Assembly (NCBI GenBank): GCA_023664605.1
Contig: JAMPFF010000013.1
Coordinates: forward strand, 1 to 64,000
Source of the DNA: Clostridium sp.
Lineage (GTDB): Bacteria > Bacillota > Clostridia > Lachnospirales > Lachnospiraceae
DNA length: 64,000 bases
Direction of reading: 5' to 3'
Below, one piece after another: positions 1 through 8,289 of this stretch; the stretch's first letter is position 1; every line of letters starts with the position of its first letter. Both the position numbers and the translations under genes were made by a program. The notes beneath the pieces were generated by a model that saw nothing but the letters and a program-made list of their open reading frames with translations, did no database searches and was not told where the DNA came from.

Positions 1-254
1 TAAGTTTTAAAGATATAGGCAATGTTTTTAGGAATCACTTCTTCACACAATTTTTTGATGATAAGTAAATCGATACGATAATTATTTTTGCCAAGGATAT
101 ATTCAGATTGAAATTGCAGCAGATGCTTATACTCCTGTAATTCAATTTGTATGGCACACGTTGCTGCTTCATGCCAGTTAGTATTGTGTTTTTTACTGGA
201 TGTTACTTGGGGCAACAAGATAGAAGTGGATGAATCGGTATGCTGATATGACAT
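1..254 (-). CDS. Partial Rpn/PD-(D/E)XK nuclease-like protein (N-terminal part)
   Basis: The reverse strand reads an open frame from an ATG at 254 that leaves the window at base 1, so only the first 84 or so residues are visible. An AAAGGA ribosome site lies about 9 bases before the ATG. The segment YILGKNNYRIDLLIIKK followed by NIAYIFKT resembles the 'LGK.PLRIDxLIIKK...IGxIFK' region of Rpn-type recombination-promoting nuclease or transposase-like proteins that are abundant in Lachnospiraceae. The active-site region would lie outside the window. The assignment is by pattern memory only. The gene is AT-rich and next to a toxin-antitoxin pair, as expected of an accessory edge. Confidence 0.55.
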   Translation of the reverse strand, partial: MSYQHTDSSTSILLPQVTSSKKHNTNWHEAATCAIQIELQEYKHLLQFQSEYILGKNNYRIDLLIIKKLCEEVIPKNIAYIFKT

Positions 255-566
255 GCAAAATTCCTTTCGTAGAGTAAATAGAGTCTTTAGATGTGAAGAA
301 TATGATATATTTATATCATAAATAGAGATAGAATGTAAGACTTTTATAAATTTAGCATGTAGAAAAAATATATTCTAAATTTCGATAACAGTTGCTGTAT
401 GTGGAAATATAGTAGAAAATATTTCTATTGCGGTTATGACATACTAAATATGGTATTGTGCATTTTTCCTACAATATCTTATTAATGATATAATAACACC
501 ATTGGAGAATTTTCAACTGTTCATTTCCTAAGATATGAAAAAATGTATATAATATATAATAAAGTG
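255..566. other. AT-rich intergenic region between divergent genes
   Basis: This stretch separates the leftward Rpn-like gene from the rightward toxin-antitoxin operon. It is very AT-rich and holds no convincing ORF. The leftward promoter must lie here, but several AT-rich hexamers compete and I cannot pick one. Confidence 0.6.
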
Positions 567-604
567 TTGATGTACAGAAAATTGTACGTTATAATATGAG
601 TACA
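567..604 (+). promoter_or_regulatory. yefM-yoeB promoter with TGTACA-type operator
   Basis: A promoter is visible as TTGATG (567-572), 17 bases, TATAAT (590-595). It is overlaid by TGTACA (571-576), its mirror TGTAC (583-587) and AGTACA (599-604). TGTACA is the known core of the YefM-YoeB operator in E. coli, so these sites probably bind the antitoxin complex and give autorepression. The mapping to this operon is inference from position. Confidence 0.7.
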
Positions 605-636
605 GAAAATTTACTTGTTTTAGGAGGTGTTTCATT

Positions 637-903
637 ATGTTGGCAGTAAATTATACAAATCTTCGTGAGAATATGAAAATGTATATGGATAAAGTCACTG
701 ATGATTATGAAACTATGATTGTTACAAGAAAAGATAATAAGAATGTCGTTATGATATCAGAAGAGTCATATAATAATCTTATGGAAAATATTTATGTTAT
801 GGGAAATAAAGAAAACTATGATTGGTTAATGAAAGGTAAAGAACAATTAGAGAATGGTCAATGCTCTGTCCACGAATTATTTGAGGTAGAGGATGATGAA
901 TAA
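637..903 (+). CDS. yefM: Type II antitoxin, YefM/Phd family
   Basis: This 88-residue protein begins MLAVNYTNLRENMKMYMDKV, the Phd/YefM N-terminal fold that binds DNA as a dimer, followed by the typical VTRKDNKNVVMISEESYNNL segment. The acidic C-terminal tail, ending EVEDDE, is where YefM wraps its toxin. A strong AGGAGG site at 622-627 sits nine bases upstream of the ATG. The gene overlaps the toxin ORF by 11 bases, which suggests translational coupling with the antitoxin made first. It should neutralise YoeB and repress its own promoter. Length and neighbour fit the family well. Base composition is more AT-rich than the core genes to the right. Confidence 0.9.
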   Translation: MLAVNYTNLRENMKMYMDKVTDDYETMIVTRKDNKNVVMISEESYNNLMENIYVMGNKENYDWLMKGKEQLENGQCSVHELFEVEDDE

Positions 904-1159
904 GATATTTGCAGATACTGGCTGGGAAGATTATCTTTATTGGCAGATTGAAGACCGGAAGACGCTTAAAAAAATTAATCAGTTGATTAATGATATTAGT
1001 AGAAACGGCAATGAAGGAATAGGAAAACCGGAACCGTTAAGTGGAAATTTATCTGGTTATTGGAGCAGAAGAATTAATGATAAAGACCGACTGATTTATA
1101 GAATAGGTGAAGACAATATATATATTTTGGCTTGTCGATATCATTATGGAGATAAATAA
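893..1159 (+). CDS. yoeB: Type II toxin YoeB, ribosome-dependent mRNA interferase
   Basis: This is an 88-residue RelE-fold toxin that cleaves mRNA in the ribosomal A site. The frame opens with two ATGs (893 and 896). Counted from the second, the protein has Glu46 (in KPEPL), Arg65 (in KDRLIYR), His83 and Tyr84 (in CRYHY), matching the numbering of the catalytic residues known from E. coli YoeB. It ends three residues later, at GDK, slightly longer than the E. coli form. All catalytic residues are present, so the toxin looks active. It overlaps yefM and probably depends on coupled translation from it. The true start may be 896. Confidence 0.92.
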   Translation: MMNKIFADTGWEDYLYWQIEDRKTLKKINQLINDISRNGNEGIGKPEPLSGNLSGYWSRRINDKDRLIYRIGEDNIYILACRYHYGDK

Positions 1160-1322
1160 AATAGAATTAGAACTTATAGATAGCAAAAGTGTTTGGAAAT
1201 TGAAATGCCCCTTGTCCAGTAGACCGATAAAAAATAGTAGAGAAAAAGCATACAGGACATATTAGGTATCACCCCGCCCCTATCTGCATATACATTAACG
1301 AAGAACGATTTCAGGTTAATCT

Positions 1323-2645
1323 ATGCGCATTTTTTCTAAATTTCAAAAACATCATGTAAATATATTCAAAATTATCATCCTCATGGCAGTTATCTTTTTT
1401 ACGGCCGGTGAAATCCGGATAACGGCCCGGGCAGATGCGTTGCAAAGTGTGGTAGAGTATAATACGGCAGAACAAAACGCGGCGCAAAGAAGTGAAACAT
1501 CACCGGACGAAGCGCCGCAGTTACAGTTGTACGCACAGGCGGCGGTCTTAATGGATGCCGATTCCGGGCGTGTTTTATATGGAAAAAATGAAAGCGAAAT
1601 GCTGCCAATGGCAAGCACAACGAAGATTATGACCTGTATTCTGGCATTGGAATACGGCAATTTGGACGATATCGTAGAAGTTTCCGATTATGCGGCAAGC
1701 ATGCCCAAAGTGAAACTGTACGTGAACCCGGGGGAAAAATACCGGCTTGGGGATTTGCTGTATTCTTTAATGTTGGAATCGCATAACGATTCTGCCGTTG
1801 TTATTGCGGAAGCGGTGGGCGGAAGCATAGAGGAATTCGCAGCTATGATGAATCAGAAAGCGCGGGATATCGGCTGCTATGACACCTATTTTATTACGCC
1901 GAACGGATTGGATGCGGTTGTCAATAATACCGGCAAGATTCATTCGACAACGGCAGCGGATTTGGCCAGAATTATGGCCTATTGTGTGACACAGTCCGCG
2001 GCAAAAGACGAATTTTTGGAAATTACCCAGACGAGGGAATATACTTTTTATGATGCGGACGGCAAGCGAAGTTTTCATTGCAGCAATCACAACAGCTTCT
2101 TAAATATGATGGATGAGGCGCTCTCCGGGAAGACGGGTTTTACGAATAAAGCCGGATACTGCTATGTGGGGGCGGTAGAAAGCGAGGGCAGAATCTTTAC
2201 CGTTGCGCTTCTTGCCTGCGGCTGGCCCAATCATAAGACCTATAAATGGAGCGACATGAAAAAACTTGCGGATTATGGTATGGAAAACTATGAATACAGA
2301 GATATTTATGAAAAAAAAGAGTTTGAACGTTTTATGGTGCAAAACGGCATTGCAGGGGAAGAAGCCACACCTTATGATATAGCTTATATTAAGGCGGATT
2401 TGGAAGAGGATGCGCCCCAAAGCCTGCCGTATCTGCTTTGTGCGCGGGATGTGGTAGAGGTTAAGACAAGTCTGGTAAAGACGCTGAAAGCGCCGGTTCA
2501 TGCAGGGGAAAAGGTGGGAGAGGTATCTTATTATTTAAACGGGGAACTGCTTCAGGCATATCCCGTTATCAGTATGGAGGAAGTAGAAGCCATAGATTAC
2601 CGTTTTATACTGCAATACATAGTAACACTTTTTTTGCCGCTGTAG
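1323..2645 (+). CDS. dacF: D-alanyl-D-alanine carboxypeptidase (DacF-type, S11)
   Basis: This 440-residue secreted penicillin-binding protein trims the terminal D-Ala from peptidoglycan stem peptides. A signal peptide or anchor spans residues 12-37, ending near ARADA. The serine peptidase S11 motifs are intact: S98-T-T-K101 (SxxK), S153-H-N155 (SxN) and K270-T-G272. A C-terminal domain after about residue 350 matches the beta-rich PBP5-like tail, ending with a hydrophobic stretch (IVTLFLPL) that could touch the membrane. The ribosome site is weak (AGG before ATCT). It stands alone between the toxin-antitoxin pair and the decarboxylase cluster. DacF is forespore-expressed in Bacillus, but vegetative DacA-like roles are equally possible. 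Confidence 0.9.
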   Translation: MRIFSKFQKHHVNIFKIIILMAVIFFTAGEIRITARADALQSVVEYNTAEQNAAQRSETSPDEAPQLQLYAQAAVLMDADSGRVLYGKNESEMLPMASTTKIMTCILALEYGNLDDIVEVSDYAASMPKVKLYVNPGEKYRLGDLLYSLMLESHNDSAVVIAEAVGGSIEEFAAMMNQKARDIGCYDTYFITPNGLDAVVNNTGKIHSTTAADLARIMAYCVTQSAAKDEFLEITQTREYTFYDADGKRSFHCSNHNSFLNMMDEALSGKTGFTNKAGYCYVGAVESEGRIFTVALLACGWPNHKTYKWSDMKKLADYGMENYEYRDIYEKKEFERFMVQNGIAGEEATPYDIAYIKADLEEDAPQSLPYLLCARDVVEVKTSLVKTLKAPVHAGEKVGEVSYYLNGELLQAYPVISMEEVEAIDYRFILQYIVTLFLPL

Positions 2646-2685
2646 TCTGGGAACCTGTGTTTTGCAAATTTGCGCCCTTCCATTA

Positions 2686-2727
2686 CAAATATCGCAGGCT
2701 GCGAGAAAGGCATGGTTATTAGATAGA
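2686..2727 (+). repeat. Orphan copy of the dispersed leader motif
   Basis: The stretch contains TCGCAGGCTGCGAGAAAGG and then CATGGTTATTAGATAG, almost the same as the region just before cmk, GH25 and queA. Here the ATG at 2712 opens only a four-codon frame (Met-Val-Ile-Arg-stop), so the copy is not attached to a gene. It lies 140 bases before the carboxyltransferase gene, which has its own promoter and ribosome site. Confidence 0.6.
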
Positions 2728-2775
2728 AAACCGAAATTTGAAAAATTTGTTAATAGTGTGCATATTTTTCAAATT

Positions 2776-2804
2776 TTGTCTGGTCGTTTTCTGTAATATA
2801 TGAT
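2776..2804 (+). promoter_or_regulatory. Promoter of the sodium-pump decarboxylase operon
   Basis: TTGTCT (2776-2781), 17 bases and TATGAT (2799-2804) make a plausible sigma-A promoter. It lies 60 bases before the first gene and no terminator intervenes. It probably drives the five-gene cluster to 8118. Confidence 0.5.
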
Positions 2805-2864
2805 AAACTTATTTATGTGTGTATAAGTTTTTATTATTTTTAAAGATAAATGGAGGGCTGAAAA

Positions 2865-4292
2865 ATGAGTACTACTTCTCAAGCGGGTCAAAGAATCAAT
2901 GCTTTGCTCGATGAAAACAGTTTCGTTGAGATTGGTGCGCTTGTTACGGCAAGAGCAACGGATTTCAATCTGAAACAGACAGAGACTCCGTCAGACGGTG
3001 TTATTACCGGTTATGGAGTCATTGACGGCAATCTTGTGTATGTATACAGCCAGGATGCTTCCGTATTGAGCGGAACCGTTGGTGAGATGCATGCAAAGAA
3101 GATTGCAAACCTCTATGATTTGGCGATGAAGACAGGTGCGCCGGTTATCGGTCTGCTTGATTCTGCCGGTCTTAGATTACAGGAAGCGACGGATGCTTTA
3201 AATGGATTTGGTGAAATTTATATGAAGCAGACGCTGGCATCAGGTGTTATTCCGCAGATTACAGCGGTGTTCGGTACTTGCGGCGGCGGACTTGCCGTTG
3301 TTCCCGGTCTGACGGATTTTACTTTTATGGAAAAGGACAAGGCGAAATTATTCGTTAATTCCCCTAATGCGTTAGAGGGCAATGAGATTTCCAAGTGTGA
3401 TACGAGTGCGGCCGCATTCCAGAGCGAGGAAGCCGGAACGGTGGATGTAGTTGCCGATGAAGCGTCCATTCTGGCGCAGATTAGACAGCTTGTCTCCATG
3501 CTGCCCGCCAATAATGCAGAAATTGCAATCGCGGATTGTACGGATGATTTAAACAGGGGATGTCCGGAAATCGCAAACTGCGTGGGAGATACTTCTATCG
3601 CCTTATCACAGATTGCAGATAACGGCGTTTTTGTGGAAGTAAAACAAAATTATGCAAAAGATATGGTTGCAGGCTTTTTACGTTTAAATGGGGCAACCGT
3701 CGGTGCGGTTGCAAACCGTACGGAAGTATATAACGAAAACGGCGAAGTGACAGAGAAATTCGATGCGGCATTGTCTGTAAGAGGCGCGGAAAAAGCAGCC
3801 GAGTTTGTTAATTTCTGTGACGCTTTTGATATTCCGGTATTATCCCTGACCAACGTAAAGGGATTTGCGGCGACGAAATGCGCAGAGAAGAGAATGGCCA
3901 AAGCGGTGGCAAAACTTACATATGCATTTGCAAACGCAACTGTTCCGAAAGTGAACGTTGTCATTGGCAAGGCATACGGCAGCGCATATGTGGCAATGAA
4001 CTCTAAGGCTGTCGGCGCGGATATTACAATGGCATGGCCGAATGCGGAAATCGGAACAATGGACGCTATTCTTGCGGCGAAAATTATTTGTGACGGACAA
4101 GGTTCCGAAGCCATTAACGCATGTGCAAAAGATTACGCGGCGTTACAGAACAATGTGACAAGCGCAGCGAAAAGAGGGTATGTAGACCAGATAGTAGAGC
4201 CTGCCGATACCAGAAAATATATTATCGGCGCATTCGAGATGCTGGCTACAAAAAGTGAGGGCCGTCCGGAGAAAAAGCACGGTACAGTTTAG
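2865..4292 (+). CDS. Biotin-dependent carboxyltransferase (12S/MmdA-like subunit)
   Basis: This 475-residue protein belongs to the acyl-CoA carboxyltransferase (crotonase-fold) family that moves CO2 between an acyl-CoA and carboxybiotin. N-terminal (residues 1-240) and C-terminal (250-470) half-domains are both present. Landmarks include the SAGLRLQEATDAL and GTCGGGLAVVPGL segments, which occupy the place of the usual SGGARMQEG and GGxxxG oxyanion loops. The usual form is about 510 residues, so this is a shorter, diverged branch. The ribosome site TGGAGGG is strong. The neighbours are the OadG-like, biotin carrier, Na+-channel and PycB/OadA-like subunits, so it is probably the methylmalonyl-CoA or malonyl-CoA side of a sodium pump. 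The substrate cannot be told from sequence. Confidence 0.8.
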   Translation: MSTTSQAGQRINALLDENSFVEIGALVTARATDFNLKQTETPSDGVITGYGVIDGNLVYVYSQDASVLSGTVGEMHAKKIANLYDLAMKTGAPVIGLLDSAGLRLQEATDALNGFGEIYMKQTLASGVIPQITAVFGTCGGGLAVVPGLTDFTFMEKDKAKLFVNSPNALEGNEISKCDTSAAAFQSEEAGTVDVVADEASILAQIRQLVSMLPANNAEIAIADCTDDLNRGCPEIANCVGDTSIALSQIADNGVFVEVKQNYAKDMVAGFLRLNGATVGAVANRTEVYNENGEVTEKFDAALSVRGAEKAAEFVNFCDAFDIPVLSLTNVKGFAATKCAEKRMAKAVAKLTYAFANATVPKVNVVIGKAYGSAYVAMNSKAVGADITMAWPNAEIGTMDAILAAKIICDGQGSEAINACAKDYAALQNNVTSAAKRGYVDQIVEPADTRKYIIGAFEMLATKSEGRPEKKHGTV

Positions 4293-4309
4293 AAAGGATG
4301 ATACTTAAT

Positions 4310-5026
4310 ATGAAAAAAATATTAGCAATATTAGGTATGATTACCTGTATGATTGGTCTGACTGCCTGCGGTACATCCGAAGAGCAGACATTGAATGCGG
4401 AAGAGCAGGAATATTTCTTAACCTATGGTGAGAATACCGTCAATTATCTCTGGCAGCGTATCAATGCGGGAGCGGAAGCGGAGTTGGCCTCTCATGATAT
4501 CTTATACAACGGCGCTCTGAATTTAAAAAGCGCGTTGGAGGATATGGGTAGTTATAAGGGTACGCAAAAAGGTACTGTAGAAGTAAAGGACGACGAGGTC
4601 ATTGTGAATGTAAATGTATTGGGTACAGAACATGATGCCGTTGCCGAGATTGTAATGAACAGTGAGGGAACCGATTGGATCAGCATTTCCACGAATGTGA
4701 TATATTCAACGGGAGAAAAAATGGAAAAAGCGGCTTTAAATACCTTACTTGGTATGGGAACCGTATTTGCAGTTTTAATCCTGATTAGTTTGATTATTTC
4801 AGCATTTGGCATGATTCCCAAGCTTTTTGCCTCCAATAAAAAAGCGGACGAAAAGGTTCCGGCACAAAGTGCGGATAAAGTTGTTGCGCAGATTGTGGAG
4901 AATGAAGAACTGAATGATGATTTAGAACTGGTAGCGGTTATTTCCGCAGCGATTGCTGCTTATGAGGGTTCCGCTTCCACGGATGGCTTTGTTGTAAGGT
5001 CTATCAGAAAAGCACATAAAAGGTAA
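4310..5026 (+). CDS. OadG-family decarboxylase subunit with lipoprotein-like N-terminus
   Basis: Sodium-pump decarboxylases need a small membrane subunit (OadG/MmdD) that ties the soluble enzyme to the channel subunit. Here the OadG-like helix LLGMGTVFAVLILISLIISA lies in the middle (about residues 145-165), followed by a charged cytoplasmic tail ending in RSIRKAHKR. Unusually, it is preceded by a signal peptide with a lipobox-like LTAC and about 120 residues that would sit outside the cell. An alternative ATG at 4298, directly after AAAGG, adds four residues (MILN). The gene starts 18 bases after the carboxyltransferase stop, so they are co-transcribed. What the external domain does is unknown. 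Confidence 0.72.
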   Translation: MKKILAILGMITCMIGLTACGTSEEQTLNAEEQEYFLTYGENTVNYLWQRINAGAEAELASHDILYNGALNLKSALEDMGSYKGTQKGTVEVKDDEVIVNVNVLGTEHDAVAEIVMNSEGTDWISISTNVIYSTGEKMEKAALNTLLGMGTVFAVLILISLIISAFGMIPKLFASNKKADEKVPAQSADKVVAQIVENEELNDDLELVAVISAAIAAYEGSASTDGFVVRSIRKAHKR

Positions 5027-5080
5027 ACGGCAAAATGCCTGACAATAGGTAGAAGAAGATAGAAAGGAATGGTTGATAAA

Positions 5081-5455
5081 ATGAAAAATTACACAATTAC
5101 CGTAAACGGAAACGTATATGATGTAGTAGTAGAAGAGGGTGCAACAAGCGGCGCACCGGTGGCGGCAGCTCCCGCAGCGCCTAAGGCGGCTCCCAAAGCA
5201 GCTCCGGCAGCTGCGCCTAAAGCAGCGGGCGGCGCAGCAGGAAGCATTAAAATCGAAGCAGGTGCGGCAGGCAAGGTATTTAAGCTGGAAGCAAGCGTAG
5301 GACAGGCAGTAAAGAAAGGTGATGCGGTCGTGATTCTGGAAGCTATGAAGATGGAAATTCCTGTTGTTGCTCCTGAAGATGGTACGGTAGCAAGTATTGA
5401 TGTAGCTGTCGGCGACCCTGTAGAAGCGGGCGCGTTACTTGCTACATTAAACTAA
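5081..5455 (+). CDS. Biotin carboxyl carrier protein of the decarboxylase
   Basis: This 124-residue protein carries biotin between the carboxyltransferase and the membrane decarboxylase. It begins [10 protein letters not shown], as biotin carriers of this class do, then has a flexible Ala-Pro-Lys linker (about residues 22-55) and a C-terminal biotinyl domain with the EAMKMEI biotinylation motif. The lysine between the two methionines receives biotin. The upstream ATG at 5069 adds MVDK and follows AAAGGA very closely; I prefer 5081 by family. No other gene here encodes a biotinyl domain, and the OadA-like subunit at 6691 lacks one, so this carrier probably serves both carboxyltransferases. Confidence 0.9.
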   Translation: MKNYTITVNGNVYDVVVEEGATSGAPVAAAPAAPKAAPKAAPAAAPKAAGGAAGSIKIEAGAAGKVFKLEASVGQAVKKGDAVVILEAMKMEIPVVAPEDGTVASIDVAVGDPVEAGALLATLN

Positions 5456-5514
5456 TCGGCTGTTTGACAGCGATTATATTTGTATCATTATTGACTACTA
5501 TAGGAGGTAAAAAC

Positions 5515-6663
5515 ATGGATTACATAGCAAATACGCTATCTAATTTAATACATCAGACAGCTTTCTTCAATTTAACATGGGGAAATTATCTGATGATTTT
5601 GGTAGCTCTGGTATTCCTATTTCTGGCTATCCGATTTGAGTTTGAACCGCTTCTTTTGGTTCCGATAGCCTTTGGTATGCTGCTTGTTAATATCTATCCG
5701 GATATTATGGCTGAGTACGGTGAAGGCGGAGCAGGCGGCGGCTTACTGTATTATTTCTATAAACTGGATGAATGGGCAATCCTGCCGTCCCTTATCTTTA
5801 TGGGCGTCGGCGCAATGACGGACTTCGGACCCCTGATTGCCAATCCGAAAAGTTTCCTGCTTGGAGCAGCGGCGCAGTTTGGTATTTTTGGAGCTTACTT
5901 CATGGCAATTTTCATGGGCTTCAATGATAAAGCGGCAGCGGCGATTTCCATTATCGGCGGTGCAGACGGCCCTACTTCCATCTTCCTTGCCGGAAAATTA
6001 CAGCAGACAACGCTGCTTGGACCGATTGCAGTGGCGGCATATTCGTATATGTCTTTAGTGCCGATTATCCAGCCGCCCATTATGAAACTTTTGACAACGG
6101 AAAAAGAGAGAAAAATTAAAATGGGCCAGCTTCGACCCGTATCAAAATTAGAGAAGATTTTATTCCCTATTGTTGTTACGATTGTTGTTTCGTTGATTCT
6201 TCCGACAACGGCGCCTCTTATCGGAATGCTGATGCTTGGTAATCTATTCAGGGAATCAGGCGTCGTAAGACAGTTACAGGAGACAGCATCCAATGCCCTT
6301 ATGTATATCGTAGTTATTATTCTGGGTACATCCGTAGGCGCGACGACAAGCGCGGAGGCTTTCTTAAATGTCGATACGCTTAAGATTGTAGTGCTTGGTC
6401 TGGTTGCATTCGCTGTCGGTACTGCGATGGGCGTGCTGTTTGGTAAGTTGATGTGCATTGCAACGAAAGGCGCGGTCAATCCTTTGATTGGCTCCGCAGG
6501 CGTATCCGCCGTTCCGATGGCGGCAAGAGTTTCCCAGAAAGTCGGTGCGGAAGCAGACCCTACCAATTTCCTGTTAATGCATGCTATGGGTCCTAACGTA
6601 GCAGGCGTTATTGGTACTGCGGTAGCGGCAGGTACCTTTATGGCAGTATTTGGGGTATTCTAA
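5515..6663 (+). CDS. Sodium-translocating decarboxylase beta subunit
   Basis: This is the integral membrane subunit (382 residues, about nine or more hydrophobic segments) that decarboxylates carboxybiotin and exports Na+. The signature [17 protein letters not shown] contains the aspartate essential for Na+ movement in OadB. A second conserved stretch, [13 protein letters not shown], and the C-terminal [15 protein letters not shown] are also present. The start at 5515 is chosen because TAGGAGGTAAAAAC directly precedes it; a longer frame from 5464 adds 17 residues without a ribosome site. It follows the biotin carrier and precedes the OadA-like gene, completing the pump. Energy is stored as a sodium gradient, which Rnf elsewhere in the window could also feed or use. 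Confidence 0.93.
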   Translation: MDYIANTLSNLIHQTAFFNLTWGNYLMILVALVFLFLAIRFEFEPLLLVPIAFGMLLVNIYPDIMAEYGEGGAGGGLLYYFYKLDEWAILPSLIFMGVGAMTDFGPLIANPKSFLLGAAAQFGIFGAYFMAIFMGFNDKAAAAISIIGGADGPTSIFLAGKLQQTTLLGPIAVAAYSYMSLVPIIQPPIMKLLTTEKERKIKMGQLRPVSKLEKILFPIVVTIVVSLILPTTAPLIGMLMLGNLFRESGVVRQLQETASNALMYIVVIILGTSVGATTSAEAFLNVDTLKIVVLGLVAFAVGTAMGVLFGKLMCIATKGAVNPLIGSAGVSAVPMAARVSQKVGAEADPTNFLLMHAMGPNVAGVIGTAVAAGTFMAVFGVF

Positions 6664-6690
6664 TAAAGTGAAAAATAGGAGGAAATAGAA

Positions 6691-8118
6691 ATGGCAGAAC
6701 AGGCTAAAAAACCGGTTGGAATCATGGAAACCATTCTGCGTGACGCGCATCAGTCTCTGATTGCGACCAGAATGCCTACCGAGATGATGCTTCCAATCGT
6801 AGAGAAAATGGATAAAGTTGGTTATCATGCAGTAGAGTGCTGGGGCGGCGCGACATTTGACGCATCTCTTCGTTTCTTGAAAGAAGACCCGTGGGATAGA
6901 CTTAGGAAGTTAAGAGACGGCTTTAAAAATACAAAACTGCAGATGCTTTTCAGAGGTCAGAACATCTTAGGTTACAGACCTTATGCAGATGACGTTGTTG
7001 ACAGCTTTGTAGAAAAATCCATTGCAAACGGTATTGATATTATCCGTATCTTTGACTGTTTGAATGATTTAAGAAACTTGCAGGAAGCGGTTAATGCGAC
7101 CAATAAGGTAAAGGCAAGAGAGGGCAGAGGACATGCGCAGGTTGCTCTTTCCTATACCTTAGGTGACGCCTATACAATGGAATACTGGATGGATATGGCG
7201 AAAAAGATTGAGGAGATGGGAGCGGATTCCATCTGTATCAAGGATATGGCGGGACTTCTTGTGCCGTATAAGGCTTCGGAAATGATTTCCGCTATGAAAT
7301 CCGCGACAAAACTGCCGATTCAGTTGCATACCCACTATACTTCCGGCGTAGCGGGCATGACATATTTGAAAGCGGTAGAAGCGGGCGTAGACGTTATCGA
7401 CTGTGCAATTTCACCGTTTGCCATGGGTACTTCCCAGCCGGCAACGGAAGTGATGGTTGAGACTTTCAAAGGAACGCCTTATGATACGGGTTACGACCAG
7501 AATCTGCTTGCTGAAATCGCAGATTATTTCAGACCATATAGAGATAAATGTCTTGCAGACGGTCTGCTCAATCCTAAGGTTATGGGCGTTGATATTAAAA
7601 CCTTATTATATCAGGTACCGGGCGGTATGCTTTCTAACATGGTGAGCCAGTTGAAAGAGCAGAATGCGGAAGATAAATACTATGACGTATTGAAAGAAAT
7701 TCCGCAGGTTAGAAAAGACCTTGGTGAGCCGCCGCTTGTTACGCCGTCATCCCAGATTGTTGGTACACAGGCTGTATTCAACGTATTGATGGGTGAGAGA
7801 TACAAGATGGCGACAAAAGAGACAAAGGCCGTTCTTCGCGGTGAGTACGGACAGACCGTAAAACCGATGAACCAGGAAGTAATTGATAAAGTTATCCCGG
7901 GCGAGAAGAGAATTACCTGCCGTCCCGCCGATTTATTGGAAAACGAGATGGATAAACTCGAAGCAGAAATGAAAGAGTGGAAACAGCAGGATGAAGACGT
8001 TTTATCCTACGCATTGTTCCCGCAGGTGGCAACTGACTTCTTCAAATATCGTCAGGCACAGCAGGAAAAAGTGGATATGACGCATGCCGATACCAAGAAT
8101 GCGGCATATCCGGTCTAA
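6691..8118 (+). CDS. Oxaloacetate decarboxylase alpha / pyruvate carboxylase subunit B type carboxyltransferase
   Basis: This 475-residue enzyme moves CO2 between oxaloacetate and biotin. It has the DRE-TIM barrel start ETILRDAHQSLIATRMP, the substrate segment FRGQNILGYR, and the carbamylated-lysine region DSICIKDMAGLLVPY. The C-terminal conserved carboxylase domain (PYC_OADA, about residues 300-455) is present, but there is no biotinyl domain, so the separate carrier at 5081 must supply biotin. AGGAGGAAATAGAA precedes the ATG. With the 12S-like gene at 2865 this makes a set resembling transcarboxylase (12S, 5S, 1.3S) plus a Na+ pump. It is followed by hairpins and a strong terminator, so the operon ends here. 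Confidence 0.88.
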   Translation: MAEQAKKPVGIMETILRDAHQSLIATRMPTEMMLPIVEKMDKVGYHAVECWGGATFDASLRFLKEDPWDRLRKLRDGFKNTKLQMLFRGQNILGYRPYADDVVDSFVEKSIANGIDIIRIFDCLNDLRNLQEAVNATNKVKAREGRGHAQVALSYTLGDAYTMEYWMDMAKKIEEMGADSICIKDMAGLLVPYKASEMISAMKSATKLPIQLHTHYTSGVAGMTYLKAVEAGVDVIDCAISPFAMGTSQPATEVMVETFKGTPYDTGYDQNLLAEIADYFRPYRDKCLADGLLNPKVMGVDIKTLLYQVPGGMLSNMVSQLKEQNAEDKYYDVLKEIPQVRKDLGEPPLVTPSSQIVGTQAVFNVLMGERYKMATKETKAVLRGEYGQTVKPMNQEVIDKVIPGEKRITCRPADLLENEMDKLEAEMKEWKQQDEDVLSYALFPQVATDFFKYRQAQQEKVDMTHADTKNAAYPV

Positions 8119-8144
8119 TACGCAGCCCTTTGCGGCCTGCGTTC

Positions 8145-8169
8145 CAAGAATCTACTGTGTAAATTCTTG
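8145..8169. repeat. 25-bp palindrome, copy 1
   Basis: CAAGAATCTAC and GTAAATTCTTG flank a TGT loop, an 11-bp stem with one mismatch. A near-identical palindrome lies before pheS at 40983-41007. The copies differ mostly in the loop and the single mismatch. Confidence 0.7.
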
Positions 8170-8199
8170 CCTGTGCAATTACAGCATTCTCTTAAATAC

Positions 8200-8226
8200 C
8201 CCCGCCGAAAGGCGGGGATATTTTTT
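8200..8226 (+). terminator. Intrinsic terminator of the decarboxylase operon
   Basis: CCCCGCC, a GAAA tetraloop, GGCGGGG, then ATA and six Ts. This is a textbook strong terminator just after the pump operon. Confidence 0.93.
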
Positions 8227-8289
8227 GCCATTTAATAAGGAGCTTATAAAGTTTCTACAAAGCCGTTGATAAAGTTCTAAAATTTTGTA

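Noticed and set aside
3650..4114. Minus-strand ORF of 154 residues inside the carboxyltransferase
   Set aside because: It is antisense to a conserved gene, with low-complexity Ala/Thr/Phe composition typical of a shadow frame.
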